A DNA stretch of 64,000 nt from Peribacillus sp. Bi96 (GCF_918698115.1 NZ_CAKKLV010000009.1:122918-186917); one strand, 5' to 3'. Positions 26,601 to 35,186 are shown, counted from the stretch's first letter. Translations and numbers: made by a program. The notes: a model not told the origin generated them from the letters alone.

Positions 26601-26771
26601 ACGCTGTACAAAATGAGATGGAATCCTACAGCAGCCGAGAAGTATGGATATGCTTCACACCAGTACGCAACGGATATTGGTTGGGCAACAAAGCAAGTGA
26701 AACAGATTTATAATTTATATAGTTTATTAGATTCCTATAAATTGACGATAGAAGTTCCTAAGTACAAATAA
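23670..26771 (+). CDS. Cell-wall N-acetylglucosaminidase with nine SH3 repeats
   Basis: 1033-residue secreted autolysin. A signal peptide (residues 1-27) is followed by nine bacterial SH3 domains of 60-75 residues, each starting (T/V)KYVNV..LNMRK and ending GYV(S/N)TKYLS, linked by Lys/Pro/Thr/Ser segments. The C-terminal third carries a linker domain (IVRIDKAYNLTMDKMVEIQM) and a GH73-type glucosaminidase domain with the catalytic glutamate in LETGNGTSPLA (Glu908) and YNMYGVGAYD. It would bind peptidoglycan and cut GlcNAc-MurNAc bonds, as LytD does. SH3 repeats 4-6 are nearly identical in DNA, showing recent unequal exchange. Confidence 0.9.
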   Translation: MKKLILPTFCFAVLSTVAFEEKISAAPLHAEQTNFETSVMYVNVNSGSLNMRKTGAENASIVTKLTKGTQVTVYSESKGWAKIKANGKDGYVSMKYLSAKKPGTLTKAAVSVKTTTKYVNVITGSLNVRKTGTDNGTIVTKLTRGTQVMVYSESNGWAKIKANGTEGYVNTKYLSTKKPGTVTKAAVSVKATTKYVNVSTGSLNMRKTETDNASIVAKLTRGTQVTVYSESKGWAKIKANGKDGYVNTKYLSTTKPGTVTKAAASVKTTTKYVNASTLNMRKSGTASASIITRLSKGTKVTVYSESKGWAKIKANGKEGYVSTKYLSTAKPGSGSNISAPVKTTTKYVNASTLNMRKSGTASASIVARLSKGTKVTVYSETKGWAKIKANGKEGYVSTKYLSTAKPGSGSNISTPEKTTTKFVNVSSGTLNMRKSGTASASIVAKLSKGTKVTVYSESKGWAKIKANGKDGHVSTKYLSTTKPVTESKPSTPEKTTTKYVNVDSGTLNLRKSGTDSASIVAKLTNGTEVTVYSESQGWAKIKANGKEGYVSTKYLSTTKPVTESKPSVPEKTTTKYVNVSSGTLNMRNKPSEDASVIVKLARGIEVEVISESNGWSKIKAYGGEGYVNTKYLSATKPGPITESPNPNPGGEETTLVKYVDVSDGSSLNMRSSASTSGSIIAKLINKTAVTVYSESNGWSRITANGKTGYVSSKYLSAKAPESPGGSNGSIVRIDKAYNLTMDKMVEIQMAANGQTDKRYKTYIREDGLTLINSTTGTVKGTGWRVRGGAGSNYWVVGAVSNNQSLNINSKVKGSDGYYWYEVNYNKTWVNASLEDIRYNLNPDNFVNDPVHSYQFVKLSQVTNMNVSEVNDRILSGKGILQGKAATFTSAGEKYGVNEIYLISHALLETGNGTSPLATGVKVNGKTVYNMYGVGAYDGTALSSGAQYAYNAGWFTPEAAIIGGAEFIAKGYISAGQDTLYKMRWNPTAAEKYGYASHQYATDIGWATKQVKQIYNLYSLLDSYKLTIEVPKYK

Positions 26772-26782
26772 ACAATCAATAA

Positions 26783-26814
26783 AAAACACATGAGTCTTAT
26801 CTCATGTGTTTTTT
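26783..26814 (+). terminator. Rho-independent terminator
   Basis: AAACACATGAG, loop TCTTAT, CTCATGTGTTTTTT. Ends the glucosaminidase gene. Confidence 0.9.
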
Positions 26815-26853
26815 GCCTCTCAAACTATCTTGAAGCTTATGATTTACAGAGTT

Positions 26854-27713
26854 ATCGACGAAAGGTGCAATTATTTCTCCGGAAATGAAATAAATCGATG
26901 AAAGGTGTCATTATTTCTCCGGAAGTGGAGATAGATCGACGGAAAGTGTCAGTATATCGCCGGAAATGGAGATATATCTGCGAAAAGTACCAATTTATCT
27001 TCGGAAAAGAAGATAGATCGACGAAAAGTGCCAGAATATCTCCGGAAGTGAAGATATATCGACGAAAAGTGTCAGTATATCTCCGAAAATGGAGATATAT
27101 CAACGAAAGGTGCCAGAATATCGCCGGAAATGGAGATAGATCGACGAAAGGTGTCAGTATATCGCCGGAAATGGAGAAATATCGACGAAGGGTGCCAGAA
27201 TATCTCCGGAAGTGAAGATAGATGACGAAAAGTGCCAGAATATCTCCAGAAATGGAGATATACCGATGAAAGGTGCCAGAATATCGCCGGAAATGGAGAA
27301 ATATCGACGAAAGGTGCCAGAATATCGCCGGAAATGGAGATAGATCGGCGAAAAGTGTCAGTATATCGCCGGAAATGGAGAAATATCGACGAAGGGTGCC
27401 AGAATATCTCCGGAAGTGAAGATAGATGACGAAAAGTGCCAGAATATCTCCGGAAGTGAAGATAGATCGACGAAAAGTGCCGGTATATCTCCGGAAATGG
27501 AGATATACCGATGAAACGTGTCATTATTTCTCCGGAAATGGAGATAGATCGACGAAAGGTGCCAGAATATCGCCGGAAGTGAAGATAGATCGACGAAAGG
27601 TGCCAGTATATCGCCGGAAATGAAGATATATCGACGAAAAGTGTCATTTTATCTCCGAAAATGGAGATATATCAACGAAAGGTACAATTATATCTCCGAA
27701 ATGATAGATCGAC
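26854..27713. repeat. Tandem array of 41-bp repeats (about 21 units)
   Basis: Units begin (ATCGACG-type) at 26854, 26894, 26935, 26976, 27017, 27058, 27099, 27140, 27181, 27222, 27262, 27303, 27344, 27385, 27426, 27466, 27507, 27548, 27589, 27630 and 27671, with a partial unit at 27708. The spacing is 41 bp, or 40 where one base is missing. Each unit has two half-units: CGAAAAGTGCCAG then AATATC, and CGGAAATGGAG then ATATATC. The second half holds a hairpin, ATATCTCC / GGAGATAT with a 6-base loop. The whole unit is conserved, so this is not a CRISPR. It fills the space between two convergent genes. Confidence 0.9.
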
Positions 27714-28150
27714 TAATTTTCATCTTTATCCTTTGCTATAATATCCTTAACGACATCTTCGATCGTTACTACTCCCAATGCCTTTTCCAAGGCAAGTTCA
27801 GCAACTGAAAAGATGGGCTCTATTGCACCCTGTATGTTTCTTCCAACAAGACAAGCTGGATTAGGATTTTCATGTATTCCGAATAACTCTTTGTCGGACA
27901 GTACGTTAACAGCTTGATAAACATCAAGCAAAGTAATTTCCGATAATTCCTTGGCTAATGTTGCACCAGCGATGCCTGGCCGAACGTTCACTAAACCTGC
28001 AGTCTTAAGCATTCCGGTGATTTTTCTGATTAAGGCAGGGTTGGTGTTTACACTTTTGGCAATAAAATCAGAAGTGTTAACGCCTTCTTTATTTATTTCT
28101 AAAAGAGATAATATATGGATTCCTACGGAAAAACGGGTACTGATTGACAT
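27713..28150 (-). CDS. ywnA: Rrf2 family regulator, YwnA-like
   Basis: 145-residue Rrf2 protein: MSISTRFSVGIHILSLLEINKEGVNTSDFIAKSVNTNPALIRKITGMLKTAGLVNVRPGIAGATLAK is the winged helix, and the C-terminal half has LSEITLLDVYQAVNVL and NPACLVG. Only one cysteine is present, so no iron-sulfur cluster is expected; YwnA-type members respond to thiol or electrophile stress in some firmicutes. AAAGGAGAG lies before the ATG. Its stop codon TAG is formed by the last partial unit of the repeat array. The same palindrome found upstream of it also precedes the bdbDC-like and ywnB-like genes. Confidence 0.85.
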   Translation of the reverse strand: MSISTRFSVGIHILSLLEINKEGVNTSDFIAKSVNTNPALIRKITGMLKTAGLVNVRPGIAGATLAKELSEITLLDVYQAVNVLSDKELFGIHENPNPACLVGRNIQGAIEPIFSVAELALEKALGVVTIEDVVKDIIAKDKDEN

Positions 28151-28199
28151 CTTTATCTCTCCTTTAAAATCTCTATTCTTATATAGTATAAATTATTTA

Positions 28200-28224
28200 A
28201 CATGTAATTCAAGTAGTTACAAGT
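28200..28224. promoter_or_regulatory. YwnA-type operator 1
   Basis: ACATGTAA (28200-28207), 9 bases, TTACAAGT (28217-28224). It lies upstream of the ywnA-like gene, near the -35 region of its minus-strand promoter (TATACT at about 28187). Confidence 0.65.
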
Positions 28225-28315
28225 TAGAAAGATGTGCAAGAATAAATTAATTCATTCCATTATCCTTTAAAAGAAAGGCCGTTTAGTCAGTGGCAAAAAT
28301 AAAAGGTATGTGTAA

Positions 28316-28366
28316 TTGACAAAACATCATGGTGAAACTTAACATGTAAATGAACCAGTTACAGGT
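28316..28366 (+). promoter_or_regulatory. Promoter and YwnA-type operator 2 (bdbD-like gene)
   Basis: TTGACA (28316-28321), 18 bases, TAACAT (28340-28345). The palindrome ACATGTAA (28342-28349), 9 bases, TTACAGGT (28359-28366) overlaps the -10 element and the start site, a repressing position. Confidence 0.65.
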
Positions 28367-28472
28367 AGGGAAGGAAAGGGGGAAATGAAATCGGCTTTAA
28401 TGGTTCCTTATAGGTTCCACTACGGCTGTATAAGGAAATTCTAAACAACTACAACAGATATGGAGGTATAAG

Positions 28473-29171
28473 GTGTCTAATACAAAAAACAAAAAAAATA
28501 ATAATCAAAAACAATCTTCTGCATTCACGTTTTGGATCATAGGATTAATCGCTGTAATCATTATTGGCTTTATATTTTTGGCAAATAGAAAAGGCGAAGA
28601 TACAGCTGTTTATGAAATCGATTATAAATCACAGCCTTTTTTGGGAGATAAATCGGCTCCTGTTCAAATTGTTGAATTCGGTGATTATAAATGTCCAGTA
28701 TGTAAGACATTCGAGGAGCAGTTTTTTCCTTCTATAAAAAGTGAATTGATTGATACTGGAAAAGCGCAATTTTATTTCATGAATTTTTCGTTCATTAACG
28801 TCGATTCAACTAGATCTGCTAAATTTGCGGAAAGTGTTTATCAGGAATTAGGAAATGATACTTTTTGGAAATTTCATGAGTTGTTATACAGTAAGCAGCC
28901 AGATGACCCGAAATATGAAAAGGAAGATGTATTTACGGACAAGTTTTTAGAAGAAACATTGAAAGAAATCGTCAATGACAGCGATGCAAAAAAGGTCGTT
29001 TCTTCTTTTAAAGCCGAAAAATCCGAGGACCAATGGAATAAGGATATGGAGATAGCCGACGAATTGGGCGTATCCGGAACACCTTCCTTATTTGTTAATG
29101 GCAAGAAGTTTGAAGGGAATACAATTGATGACTTAGTGAAAATGGTTGATGAAGCAGCGAAGGAGAAATAG
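28473..29171 (+). CDS. bdbD: DsbA-family thiol-disulfide oxidase (BdbD-like)
   Basis: 232-residue membrane-anchored oxidoreductase. A lysine/asparagine-rich N-terminus is followed by one transmembrane helix (about 19-37) and an extracellular thioredoxin fold with inserted helices. The redox motif is CPVC (74-77) in EFGDYKCPVCKTFEEQF, and the cis-proline lies in GVSGTPSLFVNGKKFEG. BdbD oxidises exported proteins and is re-oxidised by BdbC, the next gene, which starts four bases on. Start GTG 28473 has GGAGG upstream. A YwnA-type operator overlaps its promoter. Confidence 0.9.
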   Translation: MSNTKNKKNNNQKQSSAFTFWIIGLIAVIIIGFIFLANRKGEDTAVYEIDYKSQPFLGDKSAPVQIVEFGDYKCPVCKTFEEQFFPSIKSELIDTGKAQFYFMNFSFINVDSTRSAKFAESVYQELGNDTFWKFHELLYSKQPDDPKYEKEDVFTDKFLEETLKEIVNDSDAKKVVSSFKAEKSEDQWNKDMEIADELGVSGTPSLFVNGKKFEGNTIDDLVKMVDEAAKEK

Positions 29172-29174
29172 TTG

Positions 29175-29585
29175 ATGAACAAGCCACTATTATTTTCTTG
29201 GATCCTGTCCATCATGGCCACTGCGGGAAGTCTCTATTTTAGTGAGGTTCTCCATTATGTACCTTGTACCTTTTGTTGGTATCAAAGGATCTTTATGTAC
29301 CCACTCGTTATTTTATTAGGCCGGGCCTTTTATGAGCAAGACCTGAAAATTTATCGATACATCCTCCCATTATCAATTTTGGGCATGTTGGTGTCAGGGT
29401 ATCACTATTGTCTGCAAAAAATCCCAGCTTTACAACAATTCGAAATGTGCCAAAGTGGTGTTCCTTGCTCAGGTGAGTATATAAATTGGTTAGGGTTCAT
29501 CACGATTCCGTTTTTGGCCTTTATTGCTTTTACTCTCATTACTGTATGTATGGGATTGCTAATGAGCAAGAATCGGAAGAACTGA
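29175..29585 (+). CDS. bdbC: DsbB-family quinone-linked disulfide oxidase (BdbC-like)
   Basis: 136-residue protein with four transmembrane helices. The first cysteine pair is in VPCTFCWYQR, where the CxxC and the following arginine near the quinone site are conserved; the second pair is in FEMCQSGVPCSGEY. BdbC passes electrons from BdbD to the quinone pool. AAGGAG at 29160 suits ATG 29175 (an in-frame TTG at 29172 is closer). It forms an operon with bdbD and ends in a terminator. Confidence 0.9.
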   Translation: MNKPLLFSWILSIMATAGSLYFSEVLHYVPCTFCWYQRIFMYPLVILLGRAFYEQDLKIYRYILPLSILGMLVSGYHYCLQKIPALQQFEMCQSGVPCSGEYINWLGFITIPFLAFIAFTLITVCMGLLMSKNRKN

Positions 29586-29601
29586 TTGGTAATATGATAA
29601 G

Positions 29602-29634
29602 CGCACCATTCCTACATGGAATGGTGCTTTTTTA
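29602..29634 (+). terminator. Rho-independent terminator
   Basis: GCACCATTCC, loop TACAT, GGAATGGTGC, TTTTTT. Ends the bdbDC transcript. Confidence 0.9.
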
Positions 29635-29654
29635 TCGCAGAACAGAAACGCAAT

Positions 29655-29767
29655 ATAAGTGGAAATTGGAATATTCTACGAAAATTGCAATATATCAGCG
29701 AAAATCGGAATATATCTACGAAAATTGTAATATATCTGCAAAAAATGGCAATTTATCTTCGAATTGC
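29655..29767. repeat. Short array of ~20-bp CGAAAA...ATATATC repeats
   Basis: About five units of 20-21 bp: CGAAAATTGCAATATATC, CGAAAATCGGAATATATC, CGAAAATTGTAATATATC, then two more diverged ones. The same core as one half of the 41-bp unit at 26854-27713, so both belong to one family. Lies between the bdbC terminator and the ywnB promoter. Confidence 0.7.
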
Positions 29768-29791
29768 AACACCATCCTCCATACTAAAGAA

Positions 29792-29849
29792 TTGACAAAT
29801 CGCTAACATGTAATTTATATTATTACATGTAACTAATTTTATTACAATT
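29792..29849 (+). promoter_or_regulatory. Promoter with two overlapping YwnA-type operators (ywnB-like gene)
   Basis: TTGACA (29792-29797), 18 bases, TATATT (29816-29821). ACATGTAA-N9-TTACATGT (29806-29830) covers the -10 element. Its right half is also the left half of a second site, ACATGTAA-N9-TTACAATT (29825-29849). Confidence 0.7.
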
Positions 29850-29882
29850 AATGTTTCGCAAACGATATAGGAGGAATGAAAA

Positions 29883-30524
29883 ATGAAAATAGGTATTATT
29901 GGTGCAAGCGGAAAAGCCGGAAATCTAATTTTAAAGGAAGCAATGACTAGGGGACATGAAGTTACGGCCATAGTCAGGGACGAAGCCAAAGTTCAAAATA
30001 TCGCGGCTTCCGTAGTGGAAAAAGACATATTCTCGCTGAAAGCAGACGATATTAAAGAATTTGATGTGATCGTGAATGCCTTTGGTGCTGCTCCAGGGAA
30101 AGAAAATCTGCATGTGGATGCAGGAAAGGTCTTAATTGAGGCCATGAAAGGTGCTCCGCAAACTAAACTGATTGTTGTGGGCGGAGCTGGAAGCCTGTTC
30201 GTTGACGAGGCGAAAACGATTCGTGTACTGGATACGCCTGAATTCCCTAAAGAATACTTTGCTACAGCATATAATCAATCTAAAAACCTCGAGGATTTAC
30301 AAAGTGCCAATGGCATTCAGTGGACCTTCATCAGTCCTTCTGCCTTCTTTGATCCGCAAGGAAATCGAACAGGTGGTTATAAATTGGGTAAAGACAACCT
30401 GCTTGTAAACTCGAAAGGCGAAAGTTATGTAAGTTATGCCGATTTTGCCATTGCAGTACTTGATGAAATTGAAAATCCGCAACACATCAATCAACGCTTT
30501 ACCGTTGTATCCGAAGCTGAATAA
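29883..30524 (+). CDS. ywnB: NAD(P)-binding oxidoreductase, YwnB-like
   Basis: 213-residue Rossmann-fold protein of the atypical SDR/NmrA-like group. The dinucleotide loop is GIIGASGKAGNLILKEA (4-20); VVNAFGAAPG-type and LIVVGGAGSLFVD segments follow, and SYADFAIAVLDEIENPQHINQRFTV closes the domain. Related B. subtilis YwnB is encoded next to YwnA. The usual catalytic tyrosine-lysine pair is not obvious, so it may act as an NADPH-dependent quinone reductase or as a sensor. AGGAGGAAT precedes the ATG. Its promoter carries two operators of the YwnA type. Confidence 0.85.
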   Translation: MKIGIIGASGKAGNLILKEAMTRGHEVTAIVRDEAKVQNIAASVVEKDIFSLKADDIKEFDVIVNAFGAAPGKENLHVDAGKVLIEAMKGAPQTKLIVVGGAGSLFVDEAKTIRVLDTPEFPKEYFATAYNQSKNLEDLQSANGIQWTFISPSAFFDPQGNRTGGYKLGKDNLLVNSKGESYVSYADFAIAVLDEIENPQHINQRFTVVSEAE

Positions 30525-30837
30525 TTTTTCCATAGCGGGCGTCGATCCTGTCTTACAGAAACAACTTTTCAGTAAGACAGGGGCGATGTCAACCATGCCT
30601 AATCCATAGACAGACATTACATTTCCAGATTATTCCTCCATTCAAATTCATCAGGATATCCCCCCGTTGTAATAAAGCAAACTTTTTTATGTTGAAAAGA
30701 TTGACTGATGTCTATTTATTGCTGATAATATAGCGAAGATAGTCCTATTAACGGCTTTTTTATTTCATGCAATACTGTTAGTTTTTGCTATAATTATTTA
30801 GATTTACCAACGGAAACCAGGAAGAAAGAAGGATTAT
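30525..30837. other. Intergenic region with one hairpin
   Basis: CCTGTCTTAC (30547-30556) pairs with GTAAGACAGG (30572-30581) without a T run; it may end the ywnB transcript weakly. TATAATTATT near 30789 could serve as -10 of the pgcA promoter. Nothing else recognised. Confidence 0.4.
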
Positions 30838-32586
30838 GTGAAAATGGATTGGAAAAGTTCTTATAACTCATGGGTGAATTTCGGTTCCCTTGATGAGGAA
30901 ATGAAATCATTACTTAACAAGATGCAAAATGATGAAAAAAAGATTGAAGATGCGTTTTATAAGAACTTGGAATTTGGCACAGGTGGTATGCGCGGGGAAA
31001 TCGGGGCAGGTACGAATCGGATGAATCTTTATACAGTCCGCAAAGCGACATTGGGATTGGCTCATTATCTGCAATCAATCGGTGATGAAGCAAAATGCAG
31101 AGGTGTCGCGATTGCCTATGATTCACGTTTTAAATCACCTGAATTTGCCTTGGAAGCAGCCAAGACCTTGGCATCAGAAGGTATTAAGGCTTACCTATTC
31201 GATGAGTTAAGGCCAACGCCAGAGTTATCCTTTGCCGTTCGTGAACTGAATGCCTATGCTGGGATTGTTATCACGGCAAGTCATAATCCTCCGGAATATA
31301 ATGGTTATAAAGTGTACGGACCAGATGGTGCTCAACTTCCTCCGGCAACGGCTGATAAAGTGATTGAATTCGTGGATGCAATTGAAAATGAACTGACCAT
31401 TTCAGTAAAAGATGAAGAGACATTGAAAGCACAGGGCCTCATTGAAATTGTCGGTGAGGATATCGATGCTGCTTATAATGAAAAATTGCTTACAGTTCCC
31501 GAAAACAAAAACTTAAGTGAAGAAGTTGATGTGACAGTAGTGTTCACGCCACTTCATGGCACGGCAAATAAGTCGGTAAGGCGGGCTTTACAAGACCTGG
31601 GGTACGACAAGGTTCATGTTGTAAAAGAGCAGGAATTGCCTGATCCCAATTTTTCGACGGTAAAATCCCCTAACCCTGAAGAACATGCCGCATTTGAAAT
31701 GGCTATGGAATTAGGAAATGAGGTATCGGCGGACTTGTTGATTGCAACCGATCCGGATGCTGATCGTCTCGGTATAGCCGTTAAAAATAATGATGGAGAA
31801 TATGTGGTGCTTACAGGTAATCAAACAGGGGCACTTATATTGGATTATCTGTTAAAAGAAAAGAAATCAAAAGGCACTTTACCTGAAAATGGCGTTGTTT
31901 TAAAAACGATCGTAACGTCTGAAATCGGGCGCAGGATTGCAAAGGAATATGGTTTAGGGACAGTTGATGTATTAACCGGTTTTAAATTTATCGCTGAAAA
32001 AATAAACGAATATAAGGTAAGTGGTAAGCACACCTTCTTATTCGGTTATGAAGAAAGCTATGGTTATTTAATCAAGGATTTTGCCCGTGATAAAGATGCA
32101 ATCCAAGCAGCCGTTCTTGCCGTGGAAGTTTGTGCTTACTATAAAAAACAGGGTATGAACCTTTATGAAGGGTTGCTTAATATCTTTGAAAAGTACGGAT
32201 ATTACCTTGAGGGGCTTCAATCCCTGACTTTAAAGGGGATTGAAGGCGCTGGGCAAATCCAAGGGATCCTGAACCAATTCCGTGAGAATCCTCCAAAGCA
32301 AATAGCTGGAAAAGCTGTAACGGTACAGGAAGATTATCAAAGCAGCATGAAGCTAACGGTGGGCACCAATAAGGAGGCAGTCATTGATTTACCTAAATCA
32401 AATGTAATTAAGTACTTCCTTGAGGATGGCACTTGGGTTTGCTTACGACCATCTGGCACAGAACCTAAAATCAAATTCTATTTCGGAATCCAAGGTGAAA
32501 AGATGGAAGAAGCTGAGCTGAAATTGAAGCAAGTCATGAATGCTTTTATGGAAACAATTAATGGAATAATTAATAGTTCAAAATAA
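30838..32586 (+). CDS. pgcA: Alpha-phosphoglucomutase
   Basis: 582-residue enzyme of the alpha-D-phosphohexomutase superfamily, converting glucose-6-phosphate and glucose-1-phosphate. Landmarks: [17 protein letters not shown] near the N-terminus, phosphoserine loop [13 protein letters not shown] (Ser148), metal loop DPDADR (305-310), sugar-binding GYEESYGYL and phosphate-binding [13 protein letters not shown] near the end. Length fits B. subtilis PgcA. It starts at GTG 30838 behind AAGG, or possibly ATG two codons on. Its product feeds GalU, the next gene, and so glucolipids, teichoic acids and capsule. Confidence 0.95.
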   Translation: MKMDWKSSYNSWVNFGSLDEEMKSLLNKMQNDEKKIEDAFYKNLEFGTGGMRGEIGAGTNRMNLYTVRKATLGLAHYLQSIGDEAKCRGVAIAYDSRFKSPEFALEAAKTLASEGIKAYLFDELRPTPELSFAVRELNAYAGIVITASHNPPEYNGYKVYGPDGAQLPPATADKVIEFVDAIENELTISVKDEETLKAQGLIEIVGEDIDAAYNEKLLTVPENKNLSEEVDVTVVFTPLHGTANKSVRRALQDLGYDKVHVVKEQELPDPNFSTVKSPNPEEHAAFEMAMELGNEVSADLLIATDPDADRLGIAVKNNDGEYVVLTGNQTGALILDYLLKEKKSKGTLPENGVVLKTIVTSEIGRRIAKEYGLGTVDVLTGFKFIAEKINEYKVSGKHTFLFGYEESYGYLIKDFARDKDAIQAAVLAVEVCAYYKKQGMNLYEGLLNIFEKYGYYLEGLQSLTLKGIEGAGQIQGILNQFRENPPKQIAGKAVTVQEDYQSSMKLTVGTNKEAVIDLPKSNVIKYFLEDGTWVCLRPSGTEPKIKFYFGIQGEKMEEAELKLKQVMNAFMETINGIINSSK

Positions 32587-32937
32587 GTCGGTCCTAGGAC
32601 CTGACAGCTATATGAACAACATAAGGCCTTTTCCTGATAATCATACAGGGAAAGGTCGTTTGCATTTATTTCCATGTAGTAAAAACTGCACGAAACAGGA
32701 ACAATTACTTGCATTTATGTCTGGCAATCCGGTCAAAGGTATAAAAAAAGGGTGCATGCCTTTTTCGGGGGTTTTTAATTTTGAAGAAATTGGTATATAA
32801 TAAAGAATGTGAAATTGCATTCAGCCGACTAAAATATTTACAAAAAACGAGACTATGTTACTATAAATAAGTGATTAGGAACACTGACTAGTTTTATGGA
32901 TCTATTTAAAAAGTCAATATGAAGGAGCTACAAAAGA
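32587..32937 (+). other. Intergenic region with probable terminator
   Basis: A perfect 12-bp palindrome GGTCCTAGGACC lies at 32590-32601. GGCCTTTTCCTG (32625-32636) pairs with CAGGGAAAGGTC (32646-32657) followed by a T-rich tail, a weak terminator of pgcA. No gene seen before galU. Confidence 0.4.
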
Positions 32938-33825
32938 ATGAAAAAAGTGAAAAAGGCGATTATACCTGCAGCGGGGTTAGGAACTAGATTTTTACCTGCT
33001 ACGAAGGCAATGCCAAAAGAAATGCTGCCAATAGTGGACAAACCAACTATTCAATATATTATAGAAGAGGCCGTCAAATCTGGAATTGAAGATATCATCA
33101 TCGTCACAGGAAAGAATAAACGTGCGATAGAAGATCATTTTGATAATGCCTATGAGCTTGAGAACAACTTAAGGGAAAAAGGAAAATTCGATTTATTGGA
33201 TAAAGTACAATACCCATCCAATTTAGCCAATATCCATTACATTAGGCAAAAAGAGCCTAAAGGCCTTGGACATGCTGTTTGGTGTGCACGAAATTTTATT
33301 GGTGATGAACCATTTGCCGTACTTTTAGGCGATGACATCGTTCAAAGCGAAGTGCCTTCATTACGTCAATTAATCAACCAATACGATGCGACAAATTCTT
33401 CTATCATTGGCGTTCAGCCAGTAAATGAAGAAGAAACACATAGATATGGGGTCATTGACCCGTTAGCCCAAGAAGGTAGAAGATACGAAGTGAATCGTTT
33501 CGTTGAAAAACCGAAACAAGGGACGGCACCATCCAATTTAGCCATCATGGGAAGATATATACTTACACCGGAAATTTTCGATTTCTTAGCTACACAGGAA
33601 ACGGGAGCTGGCGGAGAAATTCAATTGACGGATGCCATCCAAAAATTGAATGAAATCCAAAAAGTATTCGCCTACGATTTTGAGGGAAAACGCTATGATG
33701 TTGGAGTTGTGGATGGCTTTGTGAAAACTACAATTGAATTTGCCCTACAACGTCCTGAATTGAGAGACGATATTTTGAAAGAACTGGAAAATATACTCAA
33801 GATGCACAAGGCAGCAACCAAATAG
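32938..33825 (+). CDS. galU: UTP-glucose-1-phosphate uridylyltransferase
   Basis: 295-residue nucleotidyltransferase (GtaB/GalU). The N-terminal nucleotide loop is [22 protein letters not shown], followed by [26 protein letters not shown] and LLGDDIV; the C-terminal part has FVEKPKQG and [13 protein letters not shown]. It makes UDP-glucose from UTP and glucose-1-phosphate, directly using the product of PgcA. AAGGAG lies 10 bases upstream of the ATG. Own terminator; not an operon with its neighbours, although they form a functional cluster. Confidence 0.95.
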   Translation: MKKVKKAIIPAAGLGTRFLPATKAMPKEMLPIVDKPTIQYIIEEAVKSGIEDIIIVTGKNKRAIEDHFDNAYELENNLREKGKFDLLDKVQYPSNLANIHYIRQKEPKGLGHAVWCARNFIGDEPFAVLLGDDIVQSEVPSLRQLINQYDATNSSIIGVQPVNEEETHRYGVIDPLAQEGRRYEVNRFVEKPKQGTAPSNLAIMGRYILTPEIFDFLATQETGAGGEIQLTDAIQKLNEIQKVFAYDFEGKRYDVGVVDGFVKTTIEFALQRPELRDDILKELENILKMHKAATK

Positions 33826-33845
33826 TCTTTTTTATATCTGATCCA

Positions 33846-33882
33846 AGTGAAAAAAGCCGGCTATGATAGGCTTTTTTCACTT
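33846..33882. terminator. Rho-independent terminator
   Basis: AAGTGAAAAAAGCC, short loop, GGCTTTTTTCACTT. Ends galU; the A and T tracts make it symmetrical. The remaining 255 bases before galE show nothing definite. Confidence 0.85.
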
Positions 33883-34137
33883 GTCCTTTTTCTCAAAGCA
33901 AATGAAACGATGTGAATATGGTTAATTTCAATGAATGATTTGACAGAATAATCAGTTTAATTAATGCGAAGAACCGTTTTGGAAAAGGTTAAAGATGGAC
34001 TGGAAAAGGCATATCTACCATGGTTAGTCATGATAATCCTACATAATGTTTGATTACCACCAATATAATGCTTTAGCCATGAAAACATCAGAAATGCTTT
34101 TCGCTAATGAAGGTAGTTTTGAAAGGGGAAATATAAT

Positions 34138-35109
34138 ATGATTTTGGTCGTTGGCGGTGCAGGGTATATTGGAAGTCATCTTGTAAAAGAGTTAGTAAAT
34201 ACAGAAGAGGTTGTCATTCTAGATAATCTTTCAACAGGTTTTCGCTCACTTGTTGATTCGAAAGCAATCTTGGTAGAAGGGAATTTAGGGGACGAAGCGG
34301 TTTTGGATGAGATATTCCTTAAATACCCAATTAAAGCGGTCATGCACTTTGCTGCTAATAGCTTAGTGGGGGAGTCTGTTCAAGACCCTTATAAATACTA
34401 TGATAATAATGTTGGTGCAACTCTAACATTATTGAAAACTATGATTAAGCATGATGTTAAAAATTTCATTTTTTCATCCACTGCAGCTACTTACGGGATA
34501 CCAAATGTAGAGATGATTGATGAAGATCAGCCAACAAATCCGATTAATCCATATGGTCGCTCTAAATTGATGGTAGAGCAAATCTTAGGTGATTTTGCAC
34601 ATGCATATGGACTTCATTACGTCGTTTTACGCTACTTTAATGCGGCTGGAGCACATGAGACGGCAGAAATCGGGGAAAGCCATGATCCGGAAACACACCT
34701 GATTCCTATTATTTTACAGCATTTATTAGGTCAACGGGAAAAAATCTCCGTGTTTGGTACAGACTATGACACAGAAGATGGTACTTGCATTCGTGACTAT
34801 ATTCACGTTACCGATTTAGCTAAAGCTCATATAATAGCGCTTCAAGCACTATTGTCCGGGAAGAAAGATACAGCAATCTACAACCTGGGGAATGGAAAAG
34901 GATTTTCAGTAAAAGATGTAATCGACACATGTGAAAAAGTCACAGGAGTGAAACCGAACATTGAGTATGCAGACCGTCGCCCAGGAGATCCAGCTCGTCT
35001 GGTTGCTTCAGCTAATAAGATATATGAAGACCTTGGATGGAAAGCAACAATAGATTTGGAAAAGATCATTGAAAGTGCGTGGAAATGGCATAAATCTCAA
35101 ATGAATTAA
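34138..35109 (+). CDS. galE: UDP-glucose 4-epimerase
   Basis: 323-residue short-chain dehydrogenase/epimerase. NAD loop VVGGAGYIGSHLVKEL (4-19), ILDNLSTGF, catalytic serine/threonine in FSSTAATYG and YxxxK as YGRSK, then YFNAAGA and the C-terminal RRPGDPARLVAS. It interconverts UDP-glucose and UDP-galactose for cell-surface glycans. AAAGGGG precedes the ATG. It follows galU on the same strand but after a terminator, so it is transcribed separately. Confidence 0.95.
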   Translation: MILVVGGAGYIGSHLVKELVNTEEVVILDNLSTGFRSLVDSKAILVEGNLGDEAVLDEIFLKYPIKAVMHFAANSLVGESVQDPYKYYDNNVGATLTLLKTMIKHDVKNFIFSSTAATYGIPNVEMIDEDQPTNPINPYGRSKLMVEQILGDFAHAYGLHYVVLRYFNAAGAHETAEIGESHDPETHLIPIILQHLLGQREKISVFGTDYDTEDGTCIRDYIHVTDLAKAHIIALQALLSGKKDTAIYNLGNGKGFSVKDVIDTCEKVTGVKPNIEYADRRPGDPARLVASANKIYEDLGWKATIDLEKIIESAWKWHKSQMN

Positions 35110-35186
35110 AGGACAATAACTAATTCAATGATAGGTTACTTGGCTTTTCCAAGTGGTGAAGAACCAAAACAACGTTTCAGTTAGGA

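Noticed and set aside
26898..27647. Arginine/tyrosine-rich proteins encoded on both strands of the repeat array
   Set aside because: The period of 41 changes frame each unit, there are no ribosome binding sites, and the frames are by-products of the repeat.
26854..27713. CRISPR array
   Set aside because: The full 41-bp unit is conserved with no variable spacers, and no cas gene is present.
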